Assembly (NCBI RefSeq): GCF_012848855.1
Contig: NZ_CP051630.1
Location: forward strand, 2,645,501-2,709,500
Direction: 5' to 3'
From: Pyruvatibacter mobilis
Lineage (GTDB): Bacteria > Pseudomonadota > Alphaproteobacteria > CGMCC-115125
Length of the DNA: 64,000 nucleotides
Shown here: one piece after another, positions 43,206 through 51,453 of the stretch
Layout of the letters: every line of letters begins with the position of its first letter
How positions within the stretch are numbered: position 1 is the stretch's first letter
Position numbers and translations under genes: made by a program
The notes under the pieces: generated by a model
Told to the model about the DNA's origin: nothing
What the model saw: only the letters and a program-made list of their open reading frames with translations
The model's database searches: none

Positions 43206-43507
43206 CTCAGGGTCAGCACAGGTCTTACCTTCAATAACTGATTAACCACGCTGGACACAGCGCGCCAGCAAGCATGCCCGTGCCGACACCTTTATTATTT
43301 GACTCTCTTTTTTCTTACTTCCTTTTTACTTCACTGTTTTTCTTTTCTTCCGGTCTTCGCCAATTTTAACTGGCCCATTAAGCGGTACGTAAGGGTCTGG
43401 ACTTAACGTTGCGCGCAGGTGAACTGGTGGCCTGTCCCGACTGCCAGCGCCCAGGGGAACGGCCACACCGGGGTTCCCTCTGTTGGATTGATCCAGAGGA
43501 GGCTTAC
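43206..43507 (+). promoter_or_regulatory. Regulatory region upstream of flp, with CtrA-like box and T-rich tract
   Basis: 302 bases without a gene. TCAA-N7-TTAACC at 43231-43247 differs by one base from the CtrA consensus TTAA-N7-TTAA(C). A pyrimidine tract of about 60 bases (43291-43350) has only two G, strikingly AT-rich for this genome. A second pair of TTAA elements (near 43366 and 43378) is spaced 8, not 7. GAGGAGG precedes the flp start. No sigma-factor pair was identified. Confidence 0.5.
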
Positions 43508-43681
43508 ATGAGCCATTTTTTCAAGCGTTTCGCCGATTGTGAATCCGGCGCCACTGCCATTGAGTATGGTCTGATTGCTGCCGGCATCGCTGCCGTGATC
43601 ATCACTGCCGTCAACACGCTCGGCGGTACCGTGACCGGCGCGTTCGAGAATGTGAACGACCGCATGGGCGGCGGCCAGTAA
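43508..43681 (+). CDS. flp: Flp/PilA-type major pilin
   Basis: Codes for 57 residues, typical for Flp pilins. Start fixed by GAGGAGG before the ATG. A basic leader MSHFFKRFADCESG ends at Gly14. The mature pilin would begin ATAIEYGLIAAGIAAVIITAV with Glu19 at +5 and the Tyr that follows, the Flp signature. A short polar tail ends GGGQ. CpaA cleaves and methylates it, and it polymerises into the Tad pilus. A terminator follows at once, so the strongly expressed pilin can be made apart from cpaA onward. Confidence 0.96.
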   Translation: MSHFFKRFADCESGATAIEYGLIAAGIAAVIITAVNTLGGTVTGAFENVNDRMGGGQ

Positions 43682-43703
43682 GGTCAGTTGACTGACACGG
43701 ATC

Positions 43704-43737
43704 AGGGCCGCCGGGTTTTCCCGGCGGCCCTTTTCTT
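43704..43737 (+). terminator. Intrinsic terminator after flp
   Basis: AGGGCCGCCGGG and CCCGGCGGCCCT form a 12-base perfect stem around TTTT, followed by TTTCTTT. Confidence 0.9.
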
Positions 43738-43856
43738 TGCGCCGGTTCCAGTGCGTCGGCAGCGCGCGCAATTTGGAACGAATTTTAAGGTTTACCGGGA
43801 CTTTACGGGTTCGCCCGCCTAATGGCGGCACGTTCCAATCCGGAGTTGCGTCCCCG

Positions 43857-44381
43857 ATGCCCGTGCTCGCCGAGCTGCCTGACTATTCCCCGCTGCAATG
43901 GGCCGTTATCAGCCTGTTTCCGGCTGCCATGCTGGCTTCAGCGCTGTGGGATGCCGCTGCCATGCGCATTCCCAACTGGCTCACCGGCGGTCTTGCCCTT
44001 GCCTTTCCCATTGCGGCCGCCGGCACTGCGCTGCCGCTGGAAACCGTTGGCTGGCATCTGCTAACCGGTCTCGGGGCCCTGGCTGTCGTGATGGCGCTTT
44101 TCGCGACTGGCTGGATCGGCGGCGGCGACGCCAAGCTGTTTGCCGCCACGGCCCTTTGGCTCGGTCACGAGGGCATCCTCGCCTACACGCTGGTGACCAC
44201 CATGCTGGGGGGTGGCCTCACCTTGCTGCTGATTTCCTTCCGCGGGATGCCGCTGCCACAGGCACTGATCGGCCAGGAGTGGATCCTGCGGCTGCACGAC
44301 CCCCGCGAAGGCGTGCCCTACGGCCTCGCTCTTGCGGCAGGCGGCCTGCTCGTCTTCGCCCAGAGCCTGTGGCTGGGGTGA
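43857..44381 (+). CDS. cpaA: Prepilin peptidase CpaA (TadV-like, A24 family)
   Basis: Codes for 174 residues from the ATG at 43857; frame starts up to 40 codons earlier would run through the flp terminator region. Five to six membrane segments. The two active-site Asp residues of A24 peptidases are visible: Asp32 in ALWDAAAMRIPN and Asp91 in GWIGGGDAKLF. It cuts the leader of Flp and of the TadE/F pseudopilins. Its length matches the short TadV/CpaA class without the methyltransferase domain of PilD. It lies 140 bases before cpaB, with a CtrA-like box between. Confidence 0.93.
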   Translation: MPVLAELPDYSPLQWAVISLFPAAMLASALWDAAAMRIPNWLTGGLALAFPIAAAGTALPLETVGWHLLTGLGALAVVMALFATGWIGGGDAKLFAATALWLGHEGILAYTLVTTMLGGGLTLLLISFRGMPLPQALIGQEWILRLHDPREGVPYGLALAAGGLLVFAQSLWLG

Positions 44382-44416
44382 GCGCAAAGACCAAGCTTCG
44401 CAGCGGACCAATACGG

Positions 44417-44431
44417 TTAACTGCGAATTGA
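44417..44431 (+). promoter_or_regulatory. CtrA-like box upstream of cpaB
   Basis: TTAA-N7-TTGA at 44417-44431 differs by one base from the CtrA consensus TTAA-N7-TTAA and stands 90 bases before the cpaB start. Confidence 0.45.
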
Positions 44432-44521
44432 CGAATTGCCGGTTTGATACCGGCCAGAGTGCCGATCCGGACCCTTCTTTCCCCGGGCGGCCAACCGAGT
44501 TTCTTGCAGAGGCCAAGGCAT

Positions 44522-45352
44522 ATGTCCGTCGCCCGCATCGCTGTTCTGATCGTCGCCGTGCTGGCCGCTGCCGCTGCGGCCTGGCTCGCGTCGAGTTTCG
44601 TAAGCCAGCCCGTGCAACAGGCCGCACCAGCCGAACCGCAGATCGTCACTGACGAAGTGCTGGTCGCGTCTCGCGACCTGGAGATCGGCGCCAAGATCAC
44701 CCCGGGGGACCTGCGCTGGCAGGTGTGGCCGACCGAAGCACTGGCCTCCGGCTATGTGGTGCGCAAGCAGATGCCTGACGCCATGACCGGCATGCAGGGC
44801 GCGCTCGTGCGCGCCACCGTGCGCCGCGGCGAGCCGGTGACCAATACCAAGATTATCAACGCGGAAGCTGCCGGCTTCATGGCGGCGCGCCTTGCCGCCG
44901 GCATGCGCGCGGTCTCCGTCGCAATATCACCTGAAACGGGCGCTGGCGGCTTTATCCTGCCAGGCGACAGGGTGGACGTGATCGTGACGCGCGAAGAGCG
45001 CAGCGATACCGGTGGCAACTCAAAGGTCTTCAGCGACACCGTGCTTGCCAATGTGCGCGTGCTCGCCATCGATCAGACTTTCGGCCAGTCCGAAGATGGG
45101 TCAGGCGAGAAGATCGCCATCGGCAAGACTGCCACCCTTGAGCTTACTCCTGCCCAGGCGGAAACGCTGGCGCGCTCGCAGGCGCTCGGCGACATCTGGC
45201 TTTCCCTTCGCAGCATCGCGGATTCCTCCGCAGGCGGACCGGTGGATACGGGTGCGCTTGCCGCCGCCGGCAACCGCCGCAATTCCGGTGGCGCGGTCAC
45301 GGTCGTGCGCTATGGCGTGACGTCCGTCGAGCAGCCGAGGAGCGGCCGATGA
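44522..45352 (+). CDS. cpaB: Flp pilus assembly protein CpaB (RcpC-like)
   Basis: Codes for 276 residues from the ATG at 44522 (AAGG upstream). An N-terminal membrane anchor (about residues 5-25, VARIAVLIVAVLAAAAAAWLA) is followed by a SAF domain (about 45-110, with VASRDLEIGAKITPGDLRWQVW) and an RcpC/CpaB domain (about 125-240, with MRAVSVAISPETGAGGFILPGDRVDVIVTR). The SAF domain resembles antifreeze and pilus chaperone folds and may bind peptidoglycan or sugar. CpaB acts in the periplasm alongside the secretin. The stop overlaps cpaC (ATGA). Confidence 0.93.
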   Translation: MSVARIAVLIVAVLAAAAAAWLASSFVSQPVQQAAPAEPQIVTDEVLVASRDLEIGAKITPGDLRWQVWPTEALASGYVVRKQMPDAMTGMQGALVRATVRRGEPVTNTKIINAEAAGFMAARLAAGMRAVSVAISPETGAGGFILPGDRVDVIVTREERSDTGGNSKVFSDTVLANVRVLAIDQTFGQSEDGSGEKIAIGKTATLELTPAQAETLARSQALGDIWLSLRSIADSSAGGPVDTGALAAAGNRRNSGGAVTVVRYGVTSVEQPRSGR

Positions 45353-46866
45353 GCAGGCTGGGCAACCATATGAACCGCGCCACGACGACGCCGCAGTTCC
45401 TGTGCCAGGCCGTGCTTGCCGCTGGCCTCGCCTTTGTTCTTAGCGCCGCTCCGGCTGCGGCACCTACCAGCGCCGCGCAATTGCTAGGCGGCGAGGAAGG
45501 CACTCCCGTCGTGCGGGTCGATCCGGGTGGCGAAGGGGCCAACAGCCAGGTCATGACCCTCGGCCTTAACAAGGCCGCTGTGGTGGAACTGCCGGTCGAT
45601 GCATCGGACGTGCTGATCTCCAACCCGGAGATTGCCGACGCGATCGTGCGCAGTGCCCGCCGCACCTATCTGCTGGGTATGGAGGTCGGCGAAACCAATG
45701 CGTTCTTCTTCGACCAGGCGGGCCGCCAGGTTCTGAACCTCGAGATCCGCGTTGAGCGCGACATCGACTCGCTGCTGGGCGTGCTGGGCCGTCATCTGCC
45801 CTCCTCCCGCATTGACGTGGAAGCGATAAACGAGAACATCATGCTGACCGGCATCGTTCCCAACGCAGCAGCCTCCAGCAAGGCACGCGACATAGCCGCC
45901 CGCTTTGTGGGCGACCCGGAAAAGGTGCTGAACATGCTGGCGATCGAGGGCAAGGAGCAGGTGCTGCTCAAGGTCACCATCGCCGAGATGCAGCGGTCGC
46001 TTATCAAGCAGCTCGGCATCGACCTGTCGGCCATCACCTCCATTGGTGACCTGGCGCTGCGCCTCAACACCGCCAACAATTTCTCGCTGCAGGGCCAGTC
46101 CCTCGGCGGTCTCAACACCACGCCGCGCAATTTCGGCGTCGGCGGGTCGGACCTGATCGACGGTGCCGTGGCAGCGCTTGAGCGCAACGGACTGCTGCGT
46201 ACCCTTGCCGAGCCCACGCTGACCGCCATCTCCGGTGAGAGCGCCAACTTCCTTGTGGGTGGCGAGTTCCCGGTGCCGTCCGACCGCGACCGCAACGGCA
46301 ATGTGCGCATCGAGTTCAAGCCCTTCGGTGTGGGCCTCGCCTTCACGCCGGTGGTGCTGTCCGATGGTCGCATCAGCATGAAGATCTCCACCGAAGTCAG
46401 CGAGCTGTCCTCTGAAGGTGCTTTCGTGTCGCAGGGTGGCACTGCGACGGATACTGAAGGCAACGTGGTGCAGATCAACGGCATCACCATTCCGGCCCTG
46501 CGCGTCCGGCGTGCGGAAACTGCCGTCGAGCTGCCGTCCGGCGGATCGCTGGCCCTGGCCGGTCTGCTCCAGGAAAGCACGCGTCAGAACATCGACGGCG
46601 TGCCCGGCGCGAAGGACATCCCCATTCTCGGCTCCCTGTTCCGGTCGCGTGACTACCTCAACGCGGAAACGGAACTGGTGGTCATCGTCACGCCTTACCT
46701 GGTGGACCCCAAGAACGAGAGCGATTTCGTTCTGCCTACGGATGACCAGGTGCCGGCCAGCGATATCGACACCATTCTCATGGGCCGCCTCAATGGCACC
46801 TATGGGGCCAACGCCTCGGACGTGAAGAAACAGCTTCAGGGTCCGGTCGGCTTTGTTCTGGAGTAG
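45349..46866 (+). CDS. cpaC: Tad secretin CpaC (RcpA-like)
   Basis: Codes for 505 residues, overlapping cpaB by four bases. Signal peptide to about residue 40 (LSAAPAAAPTSAAQ). The N-domain KAAVVELPVDASDVLISNPEIADAIVRSARRTYLLGMEVGETNAFFFDQAG (about 65-115) is the same domain as in the stand-alone protein at 41682-42221. BON-like N1 region (about 125-190). The secretin channel (about 265-475) includes RTLAEPTLTAISGESANFLVGGEFPVP and the LALAGLLQES and LGSLFRS blocks. It forms the outer-membrane pore for the Flp pilus. Confidence 0.96.
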   Translation: MSRLGNHMNRATTTPQFLCQAVLAAGLAFVLSAAPAAAPTSAAQLLGGEEGTPVVRVDPGGEGANSQVMTLGLNKAAVVELPVDASDVLISNPEIADAIVRSARRTYLLGMEVGETNAFFFDQAGRQVLNLEIRVERDIDSLLGVLGRHLPSSRIDVEAINENIMLTGIVPNAAASSKARDIAARFVGDPEKVLNMLAIEGKEQVLLKVTIAEMQRSLIKQLGIDLSAITSIGDLALRLNTANNFSLQGQSLGGLNTTPRNFGVGGSDLIDGAVAALERNGLLRTLAEPTLTAISGESANFLVGGEFPVPSDRDRNGNVRIEFKPFGVGLAFTPVVLSDGRISMKISTEVSELSSEGAFVSQGGTATDTEGNVVQINGITIPALRVRRAETAVELPSGGSLALAGLLQESTRQNIDGVPGAKDIPILGSLFRSRDYLNAETELVVIVTPYLVDPKNESDFVLPTDDQVPASDIDTILMGRLNGTYGANASDVKKQLQGPVGFVLE

Positions 46867-46870
46867 CGCC

Positions 46871-47569
46871 ATGGGACTGAAGACGCTTTTTCCGCTTTCC
46901 CTGGCCGTGGCAGCGGCGCTGTCCGTTTCGGCCTGCGCAAATCTCGGGCAGAACGGCCCGACGGAATCCTACAAGGCCCAGCGCGAACACCCCATCACGG
47001 TGGATGAGCAGGCGGCGACGCTGATGATCCATGTGGCGCCGGATTCCGTGTCGCTGATGGATGAGGATATCGCCCGCATCGATCACTTCGCGGCGCGCTA
47101 CAAGGCGCGCGGCAATGGGCCGATGGTGCTGTCCATTCCGGATGGCGCGCCCAATCGCGGCGCTGTGTCCCGTGCGGTTGCCGAGGTCGAGACCCGGCTT
47201 GATTCCCATGCGGTCGGCCCCAACAGGCTGCGCCTGAGCCATTACCGCGCCTCCGGGTCCGCCCACACAGCGCCTCTCATCCTGTCCTTCACCCAGTATG
47301 TCGCCACGCCGTCGCCCTGCGGCAACTGGTCCGAGGATTACGCCTTCAACCCGCGCAACACGGCCTCGCCCAATTTCGGCTGCGCCAGCCGCAACAACCT
47401 TGCGGTGATGGTCGCTGATCCGGGCGATCTCGTGGCCCCGCGCGGCGAGGACCCTGCTGATGTACAGCGCCGCGAGACCATTCTCGAGCGCTACCGCCAG
47501 GGCGAAACCACACAGACCGAGCGCGCGGAGGAAGAATCCAGCGCGATCAGTCAGGTCAACCAGAACTGA
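46871..47569 (+). CDS. cpaD: Pilus assembly lipoprotein CpaD
   Basis: Codes for 232 residues from the ATG at 46871, four bases after cpaC. A lipoprotein signal ends in SVSAC with Cys22 preceded by VSA, a fitting lipobox. The mature protein is the CpaD family: QREHPITVDEQAATLMIHVAPD, VLSIPDGAPNRGAVSRAVAEV and CGNWSEDYAFNPRNTASPNFGCASRNNLAVMVADPGDLVAPR. Two conserved cysteines in that block could form a disulfide. CpaD sits in the outer membrane and helps the secretin. cpaE follows after 11 bases. Confidence 0.94.
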   Translation: MGLKTLFPLSLAVAAALSVSACANLGQNGPTESYKAQREHPITVDEQAATLMIHVAPDSVSLMDEDIARIDHFAARYKARGNGPMVLSIPDGAPNRGAVSRAVAEVETRLDSHAVGPNRLRLSHYRASGSAHTAPLILSFTQYVATPSPCGNWSEDYAFNPRNTASPNFGCASRNNLAVMVADPGDLVAPRGEDPADVQRRETILERYRQGETTQTERAEEESSAISQVNQN

Positions 47570-47580
47570 GCCTAAAGCCG

Positions 47581-48909
47581 ATGAGCGAAGCCCATCATAT
47601 CGATCCGCAGATGCCGCCTTTTCCGGATGCCGCCTCGCCCTTCGAGGCTGCGCCGCAAATGGCCGCAGCGCCTGCCGCACAGCCGGCACCGGGAGACAAC
47701 CCGGTGATCCGTCCGGTGCCGCGCATCACCATTCAGGCCTTCTGCGAAACCCCGGAAGTCGGCGTGGCGCTGCAGCGTTCCGCGCAGGACCGCCGCCTCG
47801 CCAAGGCTCACCTCACCGTGCATATGGGCGGCATCGGTGCTGCCGTGTCCCATTACTCGGATACGCCGACGCCCGGCCTTATCATCGTTGAGAGCCGCCT
47901 TGCGGGCGTGCAGATGCTGGCGTCCCTAGACAGCCTTGCCGAGGTCTGCGACGCGGGCACGCGCATCGTCGTCATCGGCCATTCCAACGACATCACGCTG
48001 TACCGGGAGCTGATCCGCAAGGGCGTGAACGATTATCTCGTGGCACCGTTCAACCCGGTCCAGGTGGTGGAGAGCATCTCTAACCTCTATGCGGACCCGG
48101 AGGCTCCGCCCCTTGGCCGCTCCATCGCCTTTGTCGGTGCGCGTGGCGGCGCAGGCTCCAGCACCATCGCCCACAATGCGGGCTGGTGCATTTCGGAATA
48201 TATGAACGAGGACGTGACTGTCGTTGACCTTGACCTGCCCTTCGGCACCGGCGGTCTCGACTTTAACCAGGACCCGGCCCAGGGCGTGGCTGACGCGCTA
48301 TATGCGCCCGAGCGCCTGGATGATGTGCTGCTCGAACGCCTGCTCGTGCGGTGTACGGAGCATCTCAGCCTGTTCGCGGCTCCGGCAACGCTCGACCGCG
48401 ACTACATGATCGATGAGGAAACCTTCGAGCTGGTGCTCGACGTGGTCCGTCATTCGGTGCCCTGTGTGGTGCTGGACCTGCCGCATATGTGGACGCCGTG
48501 GACCCGCAAGCTGCTGCTTGAGTCCGACGAGATTGTCGTCACCGCGACACCGGACCTTGCGAGCCTGCGCAACACCAAGAACCTGCTGGATACGCTGAAA
48601 GCCGCACGCCCCAATGATGCCGAGCCGCATCTGGTGCTCAATCAGGTGGGTGTGTCCAAGCGGCCGGAAATTCCCGTGCACGACTTCGCCGAAGCACTGG
48701 GTTGCGACCCGGCCCTCGTGCTGCCCTTTGATGCGGCGCTCTACGGTGAGGCCGCCAACAACGGACAGATGATTGAGGAAGTGGATGCCCGCAGCAAGAC
48801 AGCGCAGGGCATGCGCCACCTTGCTTCTGTCGTGTCCGGCCGCCAGATGGCCGCAAGCGCCAAAGGTGCGCCGTCGATCCTGTCCCGGCTGCTTGGACGG
48901 AAGGGCTAG
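47581..48909 (+). CDS. cpaE: Pilus localisation ATPase CpaE (TadZ-like)
   Basis: Codes for 442 residues. An N-terminal disordered stretch (about 1-45) leads to a receiver-like domain (about 50-165; RIVVIGHSNDITLYRELIRKGVNDYLVAPFN). The C-terminal MinD/ParA-type ATPase (about 180-420) has the atypical Walker A GARGGAGSSTIAHN, in which the signature lysine is replaced by arginine, as usual in CpaE/TadZ. VLDLPHMWTPWTRKLLLESDEIVVTATPDLASLRN follows. CpaE marks the cell pole or site where the pilus machine assembles. It precedes cpaF by three bases. Confidence 0.95.
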   Translation: MSEAHHIDPQMPPFPDAASPFEAAPQMAAAPAAQPAPGDNPVIRPVPRITIQAFCETPEVGVALQRSAQDRRLAKAHLTVHMGGIGAAVSHYSDTPTPGLIIVESRLAGVQMLASLDSLAEVCDAGTRIVVIGHSNDITLYRELIRKGVNDYLVAPFNPVQVVESISNLYADPEAPPLGRSIAFVGARGGAGSSTIAHNAGWCISEYMNEDVTVVDLDLPFGTGGLDFNQDPAQGVADALYAPERLDDVLLERLLVRCTEHLSLFAAPATLDRDYMIDEETFELVLDVVRHSVPCVVLDLPHMWTPWTRKLLLESDEIVVTATPDLASLRNTKNLLDTLKAARPNDAEPHLVLNQVGVSKRPEIPVHDFAEALGCDPALVLPFDAALYGEAANNGQMIEEVDARSKTAQGMRHLASVVSGRQMAASAKGAPSILSRLLGRKG

Positions 48910-48912
48910 CGC

Positions 48913-50406
48913 ATGTTCGGGCGGCGCGATAATGACGGGCCGCAGACACCGGGAACCCCACCACGGGCCCCGGCGCAGCCTGCTGCGCCCCCTCCGGCCC
49001 AGGCCCGTCCGGCACCACCGCCGGCCCCGGCTGCAAAGCCTGCCGCCCCCAAGCCCGCGGCACCCAAGCCCACAGCACCGGCTGATGCCGCACAAAAGCC
49101 CGCCGCCCAGCCGCGGCGACCGCAGGAACGCTCGGCGGACTACTACCGGGTCAAGACGACGATCTTCAACGCGCTGATCGACACGATCGATCTCACCCAG
49201 CTGGCGCAGCTTGATGCGGCAAGCGCGCGTGAGGAAATCCGCGACATCGTCAACGAGATCATCTCGATCAAGAGCGTTGTCATGTCGATCTCGGAGCAGG
49301 AAGAGCTGCTCCAGGACATCTGTAACGACGTGCTGGGCTACGGCCCCCTTGAGCCGCTTCTGGCGCGCGACGACATTGCCGACATCATGGTCAATGGCGC
49401 GGAGAACGTGTTTATCGAAGTGAGCGGCAAGACTCAGGCGACGGGCATCAAGTTCCGCGACAATTCGCAGCTGATGAACATCTGCCAGCGCATCGTCAGC
49501 CAGGTTGGCCGCCGTGTTGATGAAGCCAGCCCCATTTGTGACGCGCGCCTGCCCGACGGCAGCCGTGTCAACGTCATCGCTCCACCACTGGCCATTGACG
49601 GGCCCAGCCTCACCATCCGCAAGTTCAAGAAAGACAAGCTGCGGATGGACGACCTGGTGAAGTTCGGCTCCATCTCGCCGGAAGGCGCCAAGGTGCTAGG
49701 TATCATCGGCAAGTGCCGGTGCAATGTCCTCATCTCCGGCGGTACCGGTTCGGGCAAGACGACGCTGCTCAACACGATGACGGCATTCATCGAGGAAGAC
49801 GAGCGCGTCATCACCTGTGAGGACGCCGCCGAACTGCAGCTGCAGCAGCCCCATGTGGTGCGTCTTGAAACGCGGCCAGCCAATCTTGAAGGTTCCGGCG
49901 AGATCACCATGCGCGATCTCGTGCGCAACTGTCTGCGCATGCGGCCCGAGCGCATCATCGTGGGTGAGGTGCGAGGCCCGGAGGCATTCGATCTCCTGCA
50001 GGCGATGAATACGGGCCATGACGGTTCGATGGGCACGCTGCACGCCAACAGCCCGCGCGAGGCCATGTCGCGCCTTGAGAGCATGATCACCATGGGCGGC
50101 TTCAAGCTGCCGTCGAAGACCATCCGCGAGATGATTTCTGGCTCGATTGACATCATCATCCAGGCTGCGCGCCTGCGCGACGGTTCCCGCCGCATCACCC
50201 ACATCACCGAGGTGACCGGCATGGAAGGCGACGTCATCATCACACAGGATCTCTTCGTCTACGACATGGATGGCGAAGACGCCCAGGGCAACATTTCCGG
50301 CCAACACAAATCCACCGGCATCGCACGTCCCGCCTTCTGGGACCGGGCCCGCTATTACGGCCTAGAAGGCGAGCTGGCGCGCGCGCTGGAAGCGGCCGAG
50401 GCGTAA
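48913..50406 (+). CDS. cpaF: Pilus motor ATPase CpaF (TadA-like)
   Basis: Codes for 497 residues. The first 75 are a Pro/Ala-rich disordered tail. An N-terminal domain (about 80-200) precedes the secretion ATPase core: Walker A GGTGSGKT at 276-283, an acidic Asp box around ERVITCEDAAELQLQQPHVVRLETR, Walker B-type RPERIIVGEVRGPEAFDLLQAMNTGHDGSMGTLHANS, and the His box LHANS. It powers extension and, in Tad systems, also retraction of the pilus as a cytoplasmic hexamer. TadB and TadC, its membrane platform, follow directly. Confidence 0.97.
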   Translation: MFGRRDNDGPQTPGTPPRAPAQPAAPPPAQARPAPPPAPAAKPAAPKPAAPKPTAPADAAQKPAAQPRRPQERSADYYRVKTTIFNALIDTIDLTQLAQLDAASAREEIRDIVNEIISIKSVVMSISEQEELLQDICNDVLGYGPLEPLLARDDIADIMVNGAENVFIEVSGKTQATGIKFRDNSQLMNICQRIVSQVGRRVDEASPICDARLPDGSRVNVIAPPLAIDGPSLTIRKFKKDKLRMDDLVKFGSISPEGAKVLGIIGKCRCNVLISGGTGSGKTTLLNTMTAFIEEDERVITCEDAAELQLQQPHVVRLETRPANLEGSGEITMRDLVRNCLRMRPERIIVGEVRGPEAFDLLQAMNTGHDGSMGTLHANSPREAMSRLESMITMGGFKLPSKTIREMISGSIDIIIQAARLRDGSRRITHITEVTGMEGDVIITQDLFVYDMDGEDAQGNISGQHKSTGIARPAFWDRARYYGLEGELARALEAAEA

Positions 50407-50418
50407 GGGGCGCAGCTC

Positions 50419-51423
50419 ATGTTCGATGCCCAGATGGTTTTCATCGCCACCGTCTTTCTCGCCGTCCTCGGCGTGGGCGGCGCGGCCTATGCGCTGATCG
50501 TCCCCATGCTGTCGAAGCGCGAGCAATCCTCCAAGCGTATGACCGTTGCGACGGGTGGTACCAATGCACGCCGCCGCAGCGGGCGCGACAGCAGCGGCGG
50601 CGACGCCAATGCCCAGCGCCGCAAGCAGGTTCAGGACACGCTGAAGGAGCTCGACAAGGCCCAGGAGGCGCGCAAGCAGAGTGTCACCCTGCGCGTGAGG
50701 CTCGAACAGGCGGGGCTGGACGTCACGCCGCGCAATTTCCACATCGCATCCGCCATCGGCGGGCTTGCCGTTTTCAGCCTCATGTCACTGACCGGCCAGG
50801 CCATGCTGGTCGCCCTTTTGTCAGGCTTTGCGGCCGGCTTCGGTTTTCCGCGCTGGCTTCTGGCCTTTCTTCGCCGCCGGCGGCTCAAGCAGTTCATGGA
50901 TGAATTTGCAAACGCTGTTGACGTGATCGTTCGTGGCCTGAAGGCCGGTCTGCCACTGCATGACTGCATCAATATCATCGCCAGCGAAGCCCAGGGGCCC
51001 GTGCGGGATGAATTCCGCCAGCTGGTGGAAGGCCAGAAGGTCGGCATTCCTATCGATCAAGGCCTGGAGAAGATGACCCACCGGGTGCCGCTGTCGGACC
51101 TGCGCTTCTTCCACATCGTGATTTCGATCCAGCAGAAGACCGGCGGCAACCTGTCCGAAGCCCTGTCGAACCTCTCCAAGGTGCTGCGCGACCGCAAGAC
51201 CCTGAAGGGCAAGATCGCCGCCATGAGCCAGGAAGCGAAATCGTCGGCCGCCATCATTGGTGTGCTGCCGCCGGGCGTGATGGGCCTCATCTATCTGACG
51301 ACCCCGGACTATATCGGCCTGCTGTTCAGCGAACGCATGGGCCAGGCGCTGCTCGTGGGCGGCGCGTTGTGGATGCTGTGTGGCGTCCTCGTGATGAAGA
51401 AGATGGTGAGCTTCGACTACTAG
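50419..51423 (+). CDS. tadB: Tad inner-membrane platform protein TadB
   Basis: Codes for 334 residues. Membrane segments lie at about 5-27, 110-140 (AVFSLMSLTGQAMLVALLSGFAAGFGFP), 278-300 and 305-330. The T2SSF domain (about 165-290) has FANAVDVIVRGLKAGLPLHDCINIIASEAQGPVRDEFRQLVEGQ and MTHRVPLSDLRFFHIVISIQQKTGGNLSEALSNLS. A basic cytoplasmic linker (about 30-90) is rich in Arg and Lys. It contacts CpaF and forms the platform with TadC, whose gene follows after 30 bases. Confidence 0.94.
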   Translation: MFDAQMVFIATVFLAVLGVGGAAYALIVPMLSKREQSSKRMTVATGGTNARRRSGRDSSGGDANAQRRKQVQDTLKELDKAQEARKQSVTLRVRLEQAGLDVTPRNFHIASAIGGLAVFSLMSLTGQAMLVALLSGFAAGFGFPRWLLAFLRRRRLKQFMDEFANAVDVIVRGLKAGLPLHDCINIIASEAQGPVRDEFRQLVEGQKVGIPIDQGLEKMTHRVPLSDLRFFHIVISIQQKTGGNLSEALSNLSKVLRDRKTLKGKIAAMSQEAKSSAAIIGVLPPGVMGLIYLTTPDYIGLLFSERMGQALLVGGALWMLCGVLVMKKMVSFDY

Positions 51424-51453
51424 GCCACCAGCCAGCCAAGGAATTCAGCCGCC

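Noticed and set aside
43363-43384. TTAA ... TTAA pair upstream of flp as a CtrA site
   Set aside because: The spacing is eight bases, not the seven needed by CtrA; the better candidate is at 43231-43247.
45484-46872. Long minus-strand frame opposite cpaC
   Set aside because: It is antisense to the clearly recognised secretin gene and has no signal, motif or ribosome site.
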